From positions 1 to 19,842 of the forward strand of contig JAFQHB010000126.1 in assembly GCA_017398165.1 (NCBI GenBank): a DNA stretch of 19,842 bases, written 5' to 3'. Of this stretch, positions 6,962 to 14,328 are shown piece by piece. A model generated the notes under the pieces. It did no database searches. It was not told the DNA's origin and was given only the letters and a program-made list of their open reading frames with translations. Both the position numbers and the translations under genes were made by a program. How positions within the stretch are numbered: the stretch's first letter is position 1; every line of letters starts with the position of its first letter. Origin of the DNA: Bacillota bacterium (GTDB lineage Bacteria > Bacillota > Dehalobacteriia > UBA4068 > UBA4997).

Positions 6962-7046
6962 AAAAGTGCCCGAAAAATGTGTATATAAAATAGGAAGAAA
7001 AAAGTCAAAATGTCGTGGTACGGCGGTAAGAGGGGTAGGAACGGCA

Positions 7047-7721
7047 ATGGTATCGGTTTTTATAAATGTGGCTGCAATATTGATCGGCGGCTGTGTGGGG
7101 CTGGTCTGCGGACGGCATTTCCCGCAGCGGGTAGCAGATACGGTGATGACGGGTCTGGCACTGTGTGTGCTGTATATCGGCATCAGCGGTGCTTTTGCCG
7201 GCAGGGAGATATTGGTGACGATATTATCGCTGGCGCTGGGCGGGGCACTGGGCGAGCTGCTGGATCTGGACGGCAGGCTGAATGCACTGGGGCGGCAGCT
7301 GGAGCAAAGATTTGGCGGCGGCCGCAATTCGCTGGCCGAGGGGTTCGTTTCGGCGAGTATGCTCTTCTGCGTGGGGGCGATGGCGATAGTGGGTTCGCTG
7401 CAGAGCGGCCTGCTGGGGGATCACAGTACCATAATTGCCAAGTCGCTGATCGACGGTATTGCGGCGGTGCTGCTGGCCTCCTCTTTGGGTGCGGGGGTGT
7501 TGTTCTCGTCCGCGGCGGTGCTGGTGTATCAGGGCAGTATCGTGCTGCTGGCCGAGGTGCTGGCGCCGCTGCTGCAGGATGCGGTGGTGGACGAGATGGC
7601 GTGTGCCGGGTCGCTCTTGATCGTCGGTCTGGCGCTGAATATGCTGAAGATCACCAGCATCAAGGTGACGAATTATATCCCGGCGATATTTTTGCCGGTG
7701 CTGTATTGTCAGTTTATCTGA
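7047..7721 (+). CDS. DUF554 family membrane protein (YqgA/YdfK-like)
   Basis: This 224-residue polytopic protein is in the DUF554 family, which is widespread but of unknown function. It opens with FINVAAILIGGCVGLVCGR, where the family usually has a glycine-rich first helix, then a basic loop, a second span (MTGLALCVLYIGISGAF), an amphipathic acidic segment (GELLDLDGRLNALGRQLEQRFGG), and further spans including SMLFCVGAMAIVGSLQSGL, a family hallmark. The end (LALNMLKITSIKVTNYIPAIFLPVLY) also matches the family. The start is ATG 7047, preceded by AGGGGTAGGA; the frame stays open upstream through the leader, but that part has no membrane features and no ribosome site. Length is normal for the family. 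A transporter or channel role is possible but unproven. Confidence 0.92.
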   Translation: MVSVFINVAAILIGGCVGLVCGRHFPQRVADTVMTGLALCVLYIGISGAFAGREILVTILSLALGGALGELLDLDGRLNALGRQLEQRFGGGRNSLAEGFVSASMLFCVGAMAIVGSLQSGLLGDHSTIIAKSLIDGIAAVLLASSLGAGVLFSSAAVLVYQGSIVLLAEVLAPLLQDAVVDEMACAGSLLIVGLALNMLKITSIKVTNYIPAIFLPVLYCQFI

Positions 7722-7751
7722 TATTGTCTGTTGAGATATTTGTTTGCGATA

Positions 7752-7783
7752 AAGCCGGGGCGGATTGCTGCCCCGGCTTTTTT
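7752..7783 (+). terminator. Intrinsic terminator of the DUF554 gene
   Basis: AAGCCGGGGC (7752-7761) pairs perfectly with GCCCCGGCTT (7770-7779), followed by a T-run. Confidence 0.93.
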
Positions 7784-7916
7784 AGTGAAAAGTGAAGAGG
7801 TTTTATCCACAAGGGGGCGGCGTTTGATTGGTGGTGCGGTGGGGTGTTGGGGGTGAGGGGACACGGTGCGGGGCAATATTTTTTGTCGGGCTGTGGGAAT
7901 TTTTTGGATAAAACTA

Positions 7917-7945
7917 TTTACAAACCAATTATAATATGATAGAAT
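7917..7945 (+). promoter_or_regulatory. Promoter of the first SLC13 transporter gene
   Basis: TTTACA (7917-7922) and TAGAAT (7940-7945) are 17 bp apart, with a TGA extension before the -10. The start site would be near 7952. Bases 7784-7916 contain only a short AGTGAA repeat and T/G-rich DNA. Confidence 0.75.
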
Positions 7946-7951
7946 TTTACC

Positions 7952-8267
7952 AACAAGCGCTTGTGGGGAAATTTTTTCTACCTGTTTATATTATTATTTA
8001 TATGAACTTTCAAAAGACAACAAAAAATTACAGTTGATTTTTGTGGGTTAGCAGCATATAGATAATAGCATCAAACAGGCAAAGTCTTCGAGAGGGAGGC
8101 CGTCCGGGCAAGACTGATCGTATCCTGATATGTGGATGGAGTGTCCCATTCATAACAGCAATCATTTATTATTTAGCCGTTTTGGCTCTGGACTACATAA
8201 CGGATGACGACGTATTGCCCGGTCTGCGACCCTTTGGAAGCAAGTTTGCAAAAAGGGGGAAAAATCA
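7952..8267 (+). ncRNA. Long structured leader of the first SLC13 gene
   Basis: The leader is about 316 nt. AGTCTT (8083-8088) can pair with AAGACT (8110-8115). An alternative long-range helix pairs CCGGGCAA (8104-8111) with TTGCCCGG (8215-8222), and the two helices cannot coexist. Just before the gene, CCCTTT (8230-8235) pairs with AAAGGG (8252-8257), with GCAA/TTGC (8240-8243, 8246-8249) nested inside; this buries the Shine-Dalgarno sequence AAGGGGG (8253-8259). The arrangement suggests control of translation initiation. I do not recognise a named riboswitch class. Confidence 0.45.
7953..7964. promoter_or_regulatory. Perfect 12-bp palindrome at the transcription start, likely operator
   Basis: ACAAGCGCTTGT is a perfect palindrome placed at about +1 to +13 of the first transporter promoter. 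Its core AAGCGCTT resembles the operators of LacI-family regulators and CcpA cre sites. A repressor or roadblock site is therefore likely by inference. No copy is present before the second transporter gene. Confidence 0.5.
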
Positions 8268-9701
8268 ATGAAAGACAAAAAGTTGGTAAGGATCATCGGT
8301 GTCGTATTGGTTGTCGCACTGCTGGCCTGGACTGTAAGTGTTTTCATGAGTCAGCCCGCAGCTCCTGATGCTGCTGCTCTGGGCGGCGAAGAATCTCAGG
8401 CTTACATCGATGCTCTGGCAGCTCAGAAAGCTGAGATCCAGCACGGTTATGCTTTGTTGACCCTGGGTGTTCTGGTAGTTATTGCGTTCTTCTTTATCAC
8501 AGAGGCACTGCCAATCGCTATCGCTGCAATGTTTATTCCGTGTTATTATGCCATCACCGGCATTATGTCTCTGAAGGACGCTTTCGGCGGCTTCGTTGAC
8601 AGCTCTGTAATTATTTTCGGCGGTATGTTCATCGTTGGTGGTGCAATGTTCCAGACCGGTCTGGCACAGAAGATCGGCCTCGGCTGCGTAAAGATCGACG
8701 GCGGTTCTCAGACCAAGCTGGTTTTGGCTATTATGATCATTACCGGCACTCTGTCCGCTTTCCTGTCCAATACCGGTACTGTTGCAGTACTGCTGCCCGT
8801 TTGCCTGGGTATCGCTGACGCCAACGGCTGGAGCCGCGGCAAGCTGTTGATGCCTCTGGCTATTATGGCATCTGCCGGTGGTATGATCACCATGGCAGGT
8901 ACCCCTCCGAATATGACTGCTGCTACTACTCTGAATAACGCAGGCATTCCTTTCGGTTTCTTTGATTTCGCCTGGTTTGGTATTCCCGCTGCTCTGCTGT
9001 CCATCGTATACGTAATGCTGATCGGCAACCGCCTGATCCCCGATCGTGGTGCTACCGGCACTGTTGAGGACGAGGAAGAAGGCAAAGTATATGACAGCAA
9101 GAAACAGGCTATCGCAGGTGTTATCCTGGCTCTGACCATTATCTTTATGGCTCTGGACATCGTTCCGCTGGGTGCTGTTGCTGTTCTGGGCGGTCTGATT
9201 TGTGTAGTTACTGGTTGCTTGAACGAGAAACAGTGCTATGACTCCATTGACTGGAGTACCATCTTCCTGTTCGCAGGCGCTCTGGGCCTGGCCAATGCAA
9301 TGGCCAAGACCGGTGCAGGTGCTCTGCTGGCCAACACCATCGTAGGCGCTATGGGCGGCAGCCCCAGCCCCTATGTACTGATGATCGTACTGTTCCTGGT
9401 GGCAGGTTCTCTGACCCAGTTTATGTCCAACACCGCAGCAGCTGCTCTGCTGTGCCCCGTTGGTCTGGAGATCGCTACCGCTGTAGGCGCTGACCCGACC
9501 GCAGTTGTATTGGCTATCGGCTTCGCTTGCTGCTCGGCATACGTTACTCCTGTTGCTACCCCGCCCAATACCATGGTATACGGCCCTGCCGGCTTCTCCT
9601 TTATGGACTTCGTAAAGGTCGGCTTCCCGCTGTTTGTCCTGACCGGTATTCTGGCAATCGTTCTGGTTCCGATCATCTGGCCTTTCTTCCCGGCTGCTTA
9701 A
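8268..9701 (+). CDS. SLC13/DASS family anion (dicarboxylate) symporter, copy 1
   Basis: This 477-residue polytopic inner-membrane transporter is of the divalent anion:Na+ symporter family (SLC13, ion transporter superfamily). The two inverted-repeat halves each carry the substrate/Na+ signature: SNT at 167-169 (FLSNTGTVAVLLPV) with GTPPN at 211-215, and SNT at 387-389 (FMSNTAAAALLCP) with TPPN at 431-434. Helix 1 is followed by an extracytoplasmic loop (about 28-58) rich in Ala, Asp and Glu, and an acidic loop (265-275) separates the halves. Likely substrates are C4-dicarboxylates such as succinate, but sulfate, citrate or tartrate relatives cannot be excluded. Codon use is strongly biased (GCT, GCA, CTG, GGC, ATC), unlike the GCG/CGG-rich genes downstream, which suggests high expression. 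The next gene is a close paralog. Confidence 0.93.
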   Translation: MKDKKLVRIIGVVLVVALLAWTVSVFMSQPAAPDAAALGGEESQAYIDALAAQKAEIQHGYALLTLGVLVVIAFFFITEALPIAIAAMFIPCYYAITGIMSLKDAFGGFVDSSVIIFGGMFIVGGAMFQTGLAQKIGLGCVKIDGGSQTKLVLAIMIITGTLSAFLSNTGTVAVLLPVCLGIADANGWSRGKLLMPLAIMASAGGMITMAGTPPNMTAATTLNNAGIPFGFFDFAWFGIPAALLSIVYVMLIGNRLIPDRGATGTVEDEEEGKVYDSKKQAIAGVILALTIIFMALDIVPLGAVAVLGGLICVVTGCLNEKQCYDSIDWSTIFLFAGALGLANAMAKTGAGALLANTIVGAMGGSPSPYVLMIVLFLVAGSLTQFMSNTAAAALLCPVGLEIATAVGADPTAVVLAIGFACCSAYVTPVATPPNTMVYGPAGFSFMDFVKVGFPLFVLTGILAIVLVPIIWPFFPAA

Positions 9702-9749
9702 TCAGCCTGAAGAGTCAGGTATCAAGAAGAATCTTTCAATGTCTTTCAT

Positions 9750-9797
9750 AGTTACTCTAAAAGAGTCGCCCGCAAGGGTGGCTCCGGCGGAGTAACT
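9750..9797 (+). ncRNA. Compact hairpin with GCAA tetraloop after the first SLC13 gene
   Basis: AGTTACTC (9750-9757) and GAGTAACT (9790-9797) form a perfect 8-bp outer stem. GAGTCGCCC (9763-9771) pairs with GGGTGGCTC (9776-9784) over 9 bp, two of them G-U, closed by a GNRA-type GCAA loop. The internal loop is TAAAA opposite CGGCG. It starts about 50 nt after the stop codon and lacks a T-run, so it looks like a 3'-UTR element or mRNA stabiliser rather than a terminator. Confidence 0.5.
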
Positions 9798-9820
9798 GAC
9801 TTGATAAGCTATAAACATTA

Positions 9821-9840
9821 ATGCAAAAAAATTTTTGCAT
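9821..9840. repeat. A/T inverted repeat ATGCAAAAA/TTTTTGCAT
   Basis: Perfect 9-bp arms are separated by AA. The left arm ATGCAAAAA recurs near 9909. The element could act as a weak terminator or a protein site. From here to the next promoter (9900-10038) I see only A/T-rich DNA without a credible gene. Confidence 0.5.
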
Positions 9841-9863
9841 AATTAAACAGATTTTTGTGCAGA

Positions 9864-9895
9864 ATATGCCCCGCTGTATGGTGGGGCTATTTTGT
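9864..9895 (+). terminator. Probable terminator of the first SLC13 gene
   Basis: AATA and GCCCC (with one bulged T between them) pair with GGGGC and TATT, followed by TTTTGTTT. It lies about 165 nt after the stop codon, leaving a long 3' UTR that contains the GCAA hairpin. Confidence 0.65.
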
Positions 9896-10038
9896 TTGCC
9901 TGATTGTAATGCAAAAATTTCTTCATATTATATATCGCAAATTTCGTGCGGATATTTGGTAGGGTTGCTACGGTATGCCTGCGTGTATTTTTATGCATTT
10001 AGGGCAAGGGCGGGCGATTTGGAAAAGCGTAAAATACC

Positions 10039-10067
10039 TTGACATTAGTAGAAAAAAAAAGTATTAT
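10039..10067 (+). promoter_or_regulatory. Strong promoter of the second SLC13 gene
   Basis: A consensus TTGACA (10039-10044) lies 17 bp before TATTAT (10062-10067). The start near 10074 gives a leader of about 400 nt. A second TATAAT at 10359-10364 has no matching -35. Confidence 0.8.
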
Positions 10068-10073
10068 GTAGGT

Positions 10074-10473
10074 GATCGTATCGGGCGATTTTGCTTGATG
10101 GCGGGAATCGAATGCTGAATAACGGGACTTTATTGTTTTTTTGCCCAAAAGTCGATATGGTTTACATAACTCAGATTGACGCACCAGAGCAGGGTAACAA
10201 AAAAATTTGTCCAAAAACAGCAATGATTTTTGCCGGACGTTTGCTGTCGGCTCGGCGGCTCAAGGCGATTGGTTATATATATAAAAATTATATGTATAAC
10301 TACGCAAGAGCGAGTGTCGGGGCGCGGCATACTGCACGATGAAGGCGGATCAGTGAAGTATAATCAGCTATTATTTTTCTTGATAATTTCGCTGATGCGC
10401 TGACCTCTGGCGCAGTGTAACGATACCGGGCAAAATGCCGGGAACGATACAAAACAAAAAAGAGGTTGTAACT
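10074..10473 (+). ncRNA. Long structured leader of the second SLC13 gene
   Basis: The leader is about 400 nt and not visibly alignable to that of copy 1. ACAGCAA (10217-10223) pairs with TTGCTGT (10241-10247). Near the gene, TGCGC/GCGCA (10396-10400, 10410-10414) displays TGACCTCTG in its loop. Within that loop ACCTCT (10403-10408) is exactly complementary to AGAGGT (10461-10466), the Shine-Dalgarno region. Between them lies a hairpin made of GGCA/TGCC with outer CC/GG pairs (10426-10442), flanked by direct repeats ACGATAC (10420-10426, 10444-10450). This looks like an anti-Shine-Dalgarno switch. No known class recognised. Confidence 0.45.
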
Positions 10474-11907
10474 ATGAAAGACAAAAAACTCGTAAGAATC
10501 ATTGGTTTGGTTCTGGTCGTTGCCCTGCTGGCATGGACTGTTAGCGTCTTCATGGGTCAGCCTGATGCTCCGAATGCCGACGCTCTGGGCGGCGCGGATT
10601 CTCAGGCTTACACTGATGCACTGGCTGCATACAATGCTGAAATTCAGCACGGCTACGCACTGTTGACTCTGGGCGTTCTGGTAGTTATCGCGTTCTTCTT
10701 CATGACAGAAGCTATCCCGATCGCTATCGCTGCAATGTTCATCCCCTGTTATTATGCCATTACCGGTATGATGTCCCTGAAGGAGGCTTTCGGCGGTTTC
10801 GTTGACTCCTCCGTAATCATCTTCGGTGGTATGTTCATCGTTGGTGGCGCTATGTTCCAGACTGGTCTGGCACAGAAGATCGGCCTGGGCTGCGTTAAGC
10901 TGGCCGGCGGTTCTCAGAACAAGCTGATCCTGGCTCTGATGCTGCTGACCGGTATTATGTCCGCATTCCTGTCCAACACCGGTACTGTTGCAGTACTGCT
11001 GCCCGTTTGCCTGGGTATTGCTGATTCCAACGGCTGGAACCGCGGCAAACTGTTGATGCCCGTAGCTATTATGGCTTCTGCCGGTGGTATGATCACCATG
11101 GCAGGTACCCCCCCGAATATGACTGCTGCTACCACTCTGAACAACGCAGGCATTCCTTTCGGTTTCTTTGATTTCGCTTGGTTCGGTATCCCCGCATCTA
11201 TCCTGTCCATCCTGTACGTAATGTTCATCGGCAACCGCCTGATTCCTGAGCGTAAGGTAGACGTTGTTGTTGATGATGAAGAAGAAGGCAAAGTATACGA
11301 TCCTAAGAAACAGGTTATTGCTGGCGTAGTTCTGGTGCTGACCATCATCTTTATGGCTCTGGATATCGTTCCGCTGGGCGCTGTTGCAGTTCTGGGCGGC
11401 TTGATTTGTACCGTTACCGGCTGTCTGAATGAGAAACAGACTTATGACTCCATCGACTGGACCACCATCTTCCTGTTCGCAGGTGCTTTGGGTCTGGCCA
11501 ACGCTATGAAGACCACCGGCGCAGGCGCTCTGCTGGCAAACGCTATCGTAGGCGCTATGGGCGGCAGCCCCAGCCCGATGGTACTGATGATCGTACTGTT
11601 CCTGGTTGCAGGTTCTCTGACCCAGTTTATGTCCAACACCGCAGCAGCTGCTCTGCTGTGCCCCGTTGGTCTGAACATCGCTACCGCAGTTGGCGCTGAC
11701 CCGACCGCAGTTGTACTGGCAATCGGTTTCGCATGCTGCTCCGCATACGTAACCCCCGTTGCAACTCCTCCGAACACCATGGTATACGGCCCTGCCGGCT
11801 TCGCATTCATGGACTTCGTAAAAGTTGGTCTGCCGCTGTTCATCCTGACCGGCGTTCTGGCTTGCGTACTGATCCCGATCATCTGGCCCTTCTTCCCGGC
11901 TGCTTAA
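10474..11907 (+). CDS. SLC13/DASS family anion (dicarboxylate) symporter, copy 2
   Basis: This is the second member of the tandem pair, again 477 residues, aligning to copy 1 without a gap. I count about 55 differences by eye (roughly 88% identity). Both SNT motifs (167-169 and 387-389), GTPPN (211-215) and TPPN (431-434) are unchanged, so substrate class and ion coupling should be shared. Differences cluster in the extracytoplasmic loop after helix 1 (28-54), in the cytosolic acidic loop (260-270, where a Gly/Thr-rich stretch becomes Val/Asp-rich), and as conservative Ile/Leu/Val swaps in helices. The start is ATG 10474 with AGAGG at 10461-10465; an in-frame ATG at 10435 lies inside the leader hairpin. 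It has its own promoter and terminator, so the pair is not an operon. Confidence 0.93.
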   Translation: MKDKKLVRIIGLVLVVALLAWTVSVFMGQPDAPNADALGGADSQAYTDALAAYNAEIQHGYALLTLGVLVVIAFFFMTEAIPIAIAAMFIPCYYAITGMMSLKEAFGGFVDSSVIIFGGMFIVGGAMFQTGLAQKIGLGCVKLAGGSQNKLILALMLLTGIMSAFLSNTGTVAVLLPVCLGIADSNGWNRGKLLMPVAIMASAGGMITMAGTPPNMTAATTLNNAGIPFGFFDFAWFGIPASILSILYVMFIGNRLIPERKVDVVVDDEEEGKVYDPKKQVIAGVVLVLTIIFMALDIVPLGAVAVLGGLICTVTGCLNEKQTYDSIDWTTIFLFAGALGLANAMKTTGAGALLANAIVGAMGGSPSPMVLMIVLFLVAGSLTQFMSNTAAAALLCPVGLNIATAVGADPTAVVLAIGFACCSAYVTPVATPPNTMVYGPAGFAFMDFVKVGLPLFILTGVLACVLIPIIWPFFPAA

Positions 11908-11947
11908 TCGGTCTAAAATAGAAGGTAAAACATATATCGCGACCAAT

Positions 11948-11982
11948 GCGGGTCTTCCCTTCGGGGAGGGCCCGCTTTTTTT
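11948..11982 (+). terminator. Strong terminator of the second SLC13 gene
   Basis: GCGGGTCTTCCC (11948-11959) pairs with GGGAGGGCCCGC (11964-11975) over 12 bp with two G-U pairs, capped by a TTCG tetraloop and followed by seven T residues. Confidence 0.95.
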
Positions 11983-12027
11983 GTGTTGTGGGCGGTGATT
12001 TGGGGGCTGGATTTGTCGGTGTGCTTT

Positions 12028-12036
12028 TGCTATACT
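12028..12036 (+). promoter_or_regulatory. Extended -10 promoter of the dpaL operon
   Basis: TGCTATACT is a good TGn-extended -10. No clear -35 lies at the right distance, and a second candidate CATAAT (12042-12047) is present. It is the only plausible promoter between the terminator at 11982 and dpaL. Confidence 0.5.
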
Positions 12037-12092
12037 ATTGGCATAATATATCCGGCAGAGTAAGCGCCGGACAGCCAGGGGAGGTACATAAT

Positions 12093-13307
12093 ATGCGTGA
12101 ATGGCGTAATAATTACGGTATAGACGTGCTGCAGAATGACGTGGATGCGGCGTGGGAGCTGCCGGATTGGCTGACGCCCGCGGCGACAGCGCCGGTACAG
12201 GGGTTTCATCGCTCGATGGCGGCTTATGCGCAGACGCCGCTGCTGCGGCTGGATGAGCTGGCGCACCGGGGCGGTGTATCTGCGGTATACGTGAAGAACG
12301 AGGCCGAGCGTTTTGGCCTGAATGCTTTCAAGGCACTGGGCAGCAGCTTTGCCATCGGGCAGGAGGTATGCCGACGTCTGGGGTTGGATATCGCGCGGCA
12401 CGGTATGGCGGATATACTGGATCCCCGTTGGCGTGATCAGGTGGCCGGTCTGACCTTTGCCACCGCGACGGACGGTAATCACGGCCGGGGCGTGGCCTGG
12501 ACGGCGCAGCTATTGGGCTGTCGGGCTTTCGTATATATGCCCCGGGGTACCGAGCCGGAGCGGGTGGAGGCCATCCGCGCCCTGGGCGCGACGGTGACGG
12601 TGACCGACGTCAGTTATGATGAAACGGTGGCGCTGGCGGCGGCCGAGGCTGCGGCTAACGGCTGGGTGCTGGTGCAGGATACCTCCTTTGCCGGGTATGA
12701 GGATATCCCCAAGGCGATCATTCAGGGGTATTCTACCATCGCGGCTGAGGTGGCGGACGAGCTGCGCGCACAGGGCAAAGCGCCGACGCATATATTTTTA
12801 CAGGCGGGGGTCGGCTCGATGGCGGGCGGTCTGGCAGCGTGCTATTTGCAGGAATTCGCAGCGGCCGAGCCCAAAATCGTGATATTGGAGCCCAAAGACG
12901 TGGCGTGCTGTTATCTTTCGGCCAGAGCAGGCGAGAATGTGAGCGTCGGCGGGGTGCAGCAGACCATTATGGCCGGTCTGAATTGCGGCACGCCCTGCCC
13001 GCTGATTATGCCGATATTGCAGCAGCGGGCGGAATTCTTCCTGGCGTGTCCGGATTTTGTGGCGGCACATGGGATGCGTCTGGCCGAGCACCCGCTGGGT
13101 GACGATCCGCATTTTGTTTCGGGCGAATCGGGGGCGATCGGTCTGGGTACTGCGGCACTGCTGCTGCAGCGGCCGGAGCTGGCTGAGGTGCGTGCGGCGA
13201 TGGGCATTGATGAAAGCTCTGTACTGTTGGTGCTGAATACCGAGGGCGCGATGGCACCGAGTGTCTGGCGGCGGGTAGTGCAGGAGGGAGAGTATCCGCT
13301 GCCGTAG
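12093..13307 (+). CDS. dpaL: Diaminopropionate ammonia-lyase (PLP enzyme)
   Basis: This cytoplasmic fold-type II PLP enzyme converts 2,3-diaminopropionate to pyruvate and two ammonia (E. coli YgeX/DpaL, about 398 residues; here 404). The Schiff-base lysine is K80 in LNAFKALGSSFAIG, the phosphate-binding loop is ATATDGNHGRGVAW (124-136), and the glycine loop is QAGVGSMAGGLAACY. The N-terminal YTPL-like segment (AQTPLLRLDELA) and the C-terminal SGESGAIGLG match the family. ATG 12093 is preceded by AGGGGAGG at a good distance; the frame is open upstream but crosses the terminator of the previous gene. It heads a seven-gene + strand cluster. In enterobacteria dpaL lies in a purine/amino-acid degradation locus; none of those genes is here. 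D-serine or serine may be side substrates. Confidence 0.95.
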   Translation: MREWRNNYGIDVLQNDVDAAWELPDWLTPAATAPVQGFHRSMAAYAQTPLLRLDELAHRGGVSAVYVKNEAERFGLNAFKALGSSFAIGQEVCRRLGLDIARHGMADILDPRWRDQVAGLTFATATDGNHGRGVAWTAQLLGCRAFVYMPRGTEPERVEAIRALGATVTVTDVSYDETVALAAAEAAANGWVLVQDTSFAGYEDIPKAIIQGYSTIAAEVADELRAQGKAPTHIFLQAGVGSMAGGLAACYLQEFAAAEPKIVILEPKDVACCYLSARAGENVSVGGVQQTIMAGLNCGTPCPLIMPILQQRAEFFLACPDFVAAHGMRLAEHPLGDDPHFVSGESGAIGLGTAALLLQRPELAEVRAAMGIDESSVLLVLNTEGAMAPSVWRRVVQEGEYPLP

Positions 13308-13347
13308 GGGGTAGAAAAAGATAGATGTATAAGGTGGTAGATAAGAA

Positions 13348-14328
13348 TTGGAGCTGGAGTTTCGGGATATAGAGCTGGCGGACAAGTCGGTGCTGTCGGG
13401 CTATTTGTGGCAGCGCGAGGCTTTGATCGTGGAGCATTCCTTTAATACGCTTTTTGCGTGGCGGCAGGCGCATCATTATCGGTGGGCTGTGTGGCAGGAT
13501 TGGCTGCTGCTGCAAACGACCTATCACGGGGTGACTTCGTTTTTGCCGCCGGTGGGCCCGCGCAAGGGCTATGAGCGGCCGCTGGCTGCGTTGTGGCAGT
13601 ATGCAGCGGCCGAGGAGCTGCCTTGCATATTCAGCGAGGTGACCGCGCCGGAGCGCGAGATGATTGAAGCCGCCTGTCCGGGGCGTTTCCGGGTATTCAG
13701 TGATCGTAATGCGGCGAATTATATTTACAGTGTGGAGAAGCTGACTACACTGTCCGGCAAGAAGTATCACGCGCAGAAGAATCTGCTGAATAACTTCCGC
13801 CGGACGTACCCGGAGCACGAATTCCGCCTGTTGGAGCCGGGGCTGCTGGATGGCTGTCGGGCGGCGCTGGATTTTTGGTGCGGGCAGAAGAACAGCACCG
13901 AGTTCCCTACTCTGCGGCAGGAGCGCGCGGCTATCTGCGAGATGTTTGATAATTGGCAGGCGCTGGATCTGACGGGCTGTTGTATTATGCTGGGTGGCCG
14001 GGTGCAGGCTTTTGCTATCGGCGAGCGGCTGAATGACCGCACGGCGGCCATCCTGATCGAAAAGGCCAACAGTGAGATCAAAGGGCTTTACAGCGCGATC
14101 AACCAGATGTTTTTGGCGGCGTGCTGGCAGGATTGCGAGCTGGTGAACCGGGCGGAGGATCTGGGGCTGGCCAATCTGCGGCGCACCAAGATGGGCTATC
14201 TGCCGGTGCGGCTGGAGATGAAGTATATCCTGCGCCCCTGTATGAAGATGCGGGACGGTGTGTGCCTGGATACGGATGCTGTCGGTGATGCGGATACTGC
14301 GGGCTGTGACGGGAGGTGTGGTATATGA
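13348..14328 (+). CDS. DUF2156 protein (soluble MprF-type aminoacyltransferase domain)
   Basis: This 326-residue protein is a stand-alone DUF2156/LPG_synthase_C protein. In MprF this domain, built from two GNAT-like folds, moves an amino acid from aminoacyl-tRNA to phosphatidylglycerol; the stand-alone forms lack the flippase membrane part and are mostly uncharacterised. Diagnostic segments are YSVEKLTTLSGKKYHAQKNLLNNF (about 128-151), LGGRVQAFAIGE, the IEKANSEIKGLYSAINQMF helix, and VNRAEDLGLANLRRTKMGYLP. No membrane span or signal peptide is visible. The start is TTG 13348, supported by AAGGTGGT nine nt upstream. Its stop overlaps the next start (ATGA at 14325), so the two products are made together. 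The substrate is unknown. Confidence 0.9.
   Translation: MELEFRDIELADKSVLSGYLWQREALIVEHSFNTLFAWRQAHHYRWAVWQDWLLLQTTYHGVTSFLPPVGPRKGYERPLAALWQYAAAEELPCIFSEVTAPEREMIEAACPGRFRVFSDRNAANYIYSVEKLTTLSGKKYHAQKNLLNNFRRTYPEHEFRLLEPGLLDGCRAALDFWCGQKNSTEFPTLRQERAAICEMFDNWQALDLTGCCIMLGGRVQAFAIGERLNDRTAAILIEKANSEIKGLYSAINQMFLAACWQDCELVNRAEDLGLANLRRTKMGYLPVRLEMKYILRPCMKMRDGVCLDTDAVGDADTAGCDGRCGI

Noticed and set aside
10112..10342. 76-codon open frame in the second transporter leader
   Set aside because: Weak ribosome site, no domain, and it overlaps the RNA structures of the leader. More likely untranslated.
10300..11946. 548-codon open frame on the minus strand over the second transporter
   Set aside because: It is an antisense shadow created by the biased codons of the SLC13 gene; rich in Gln, Cys, Asn and His, with no domain and no ribosome site.
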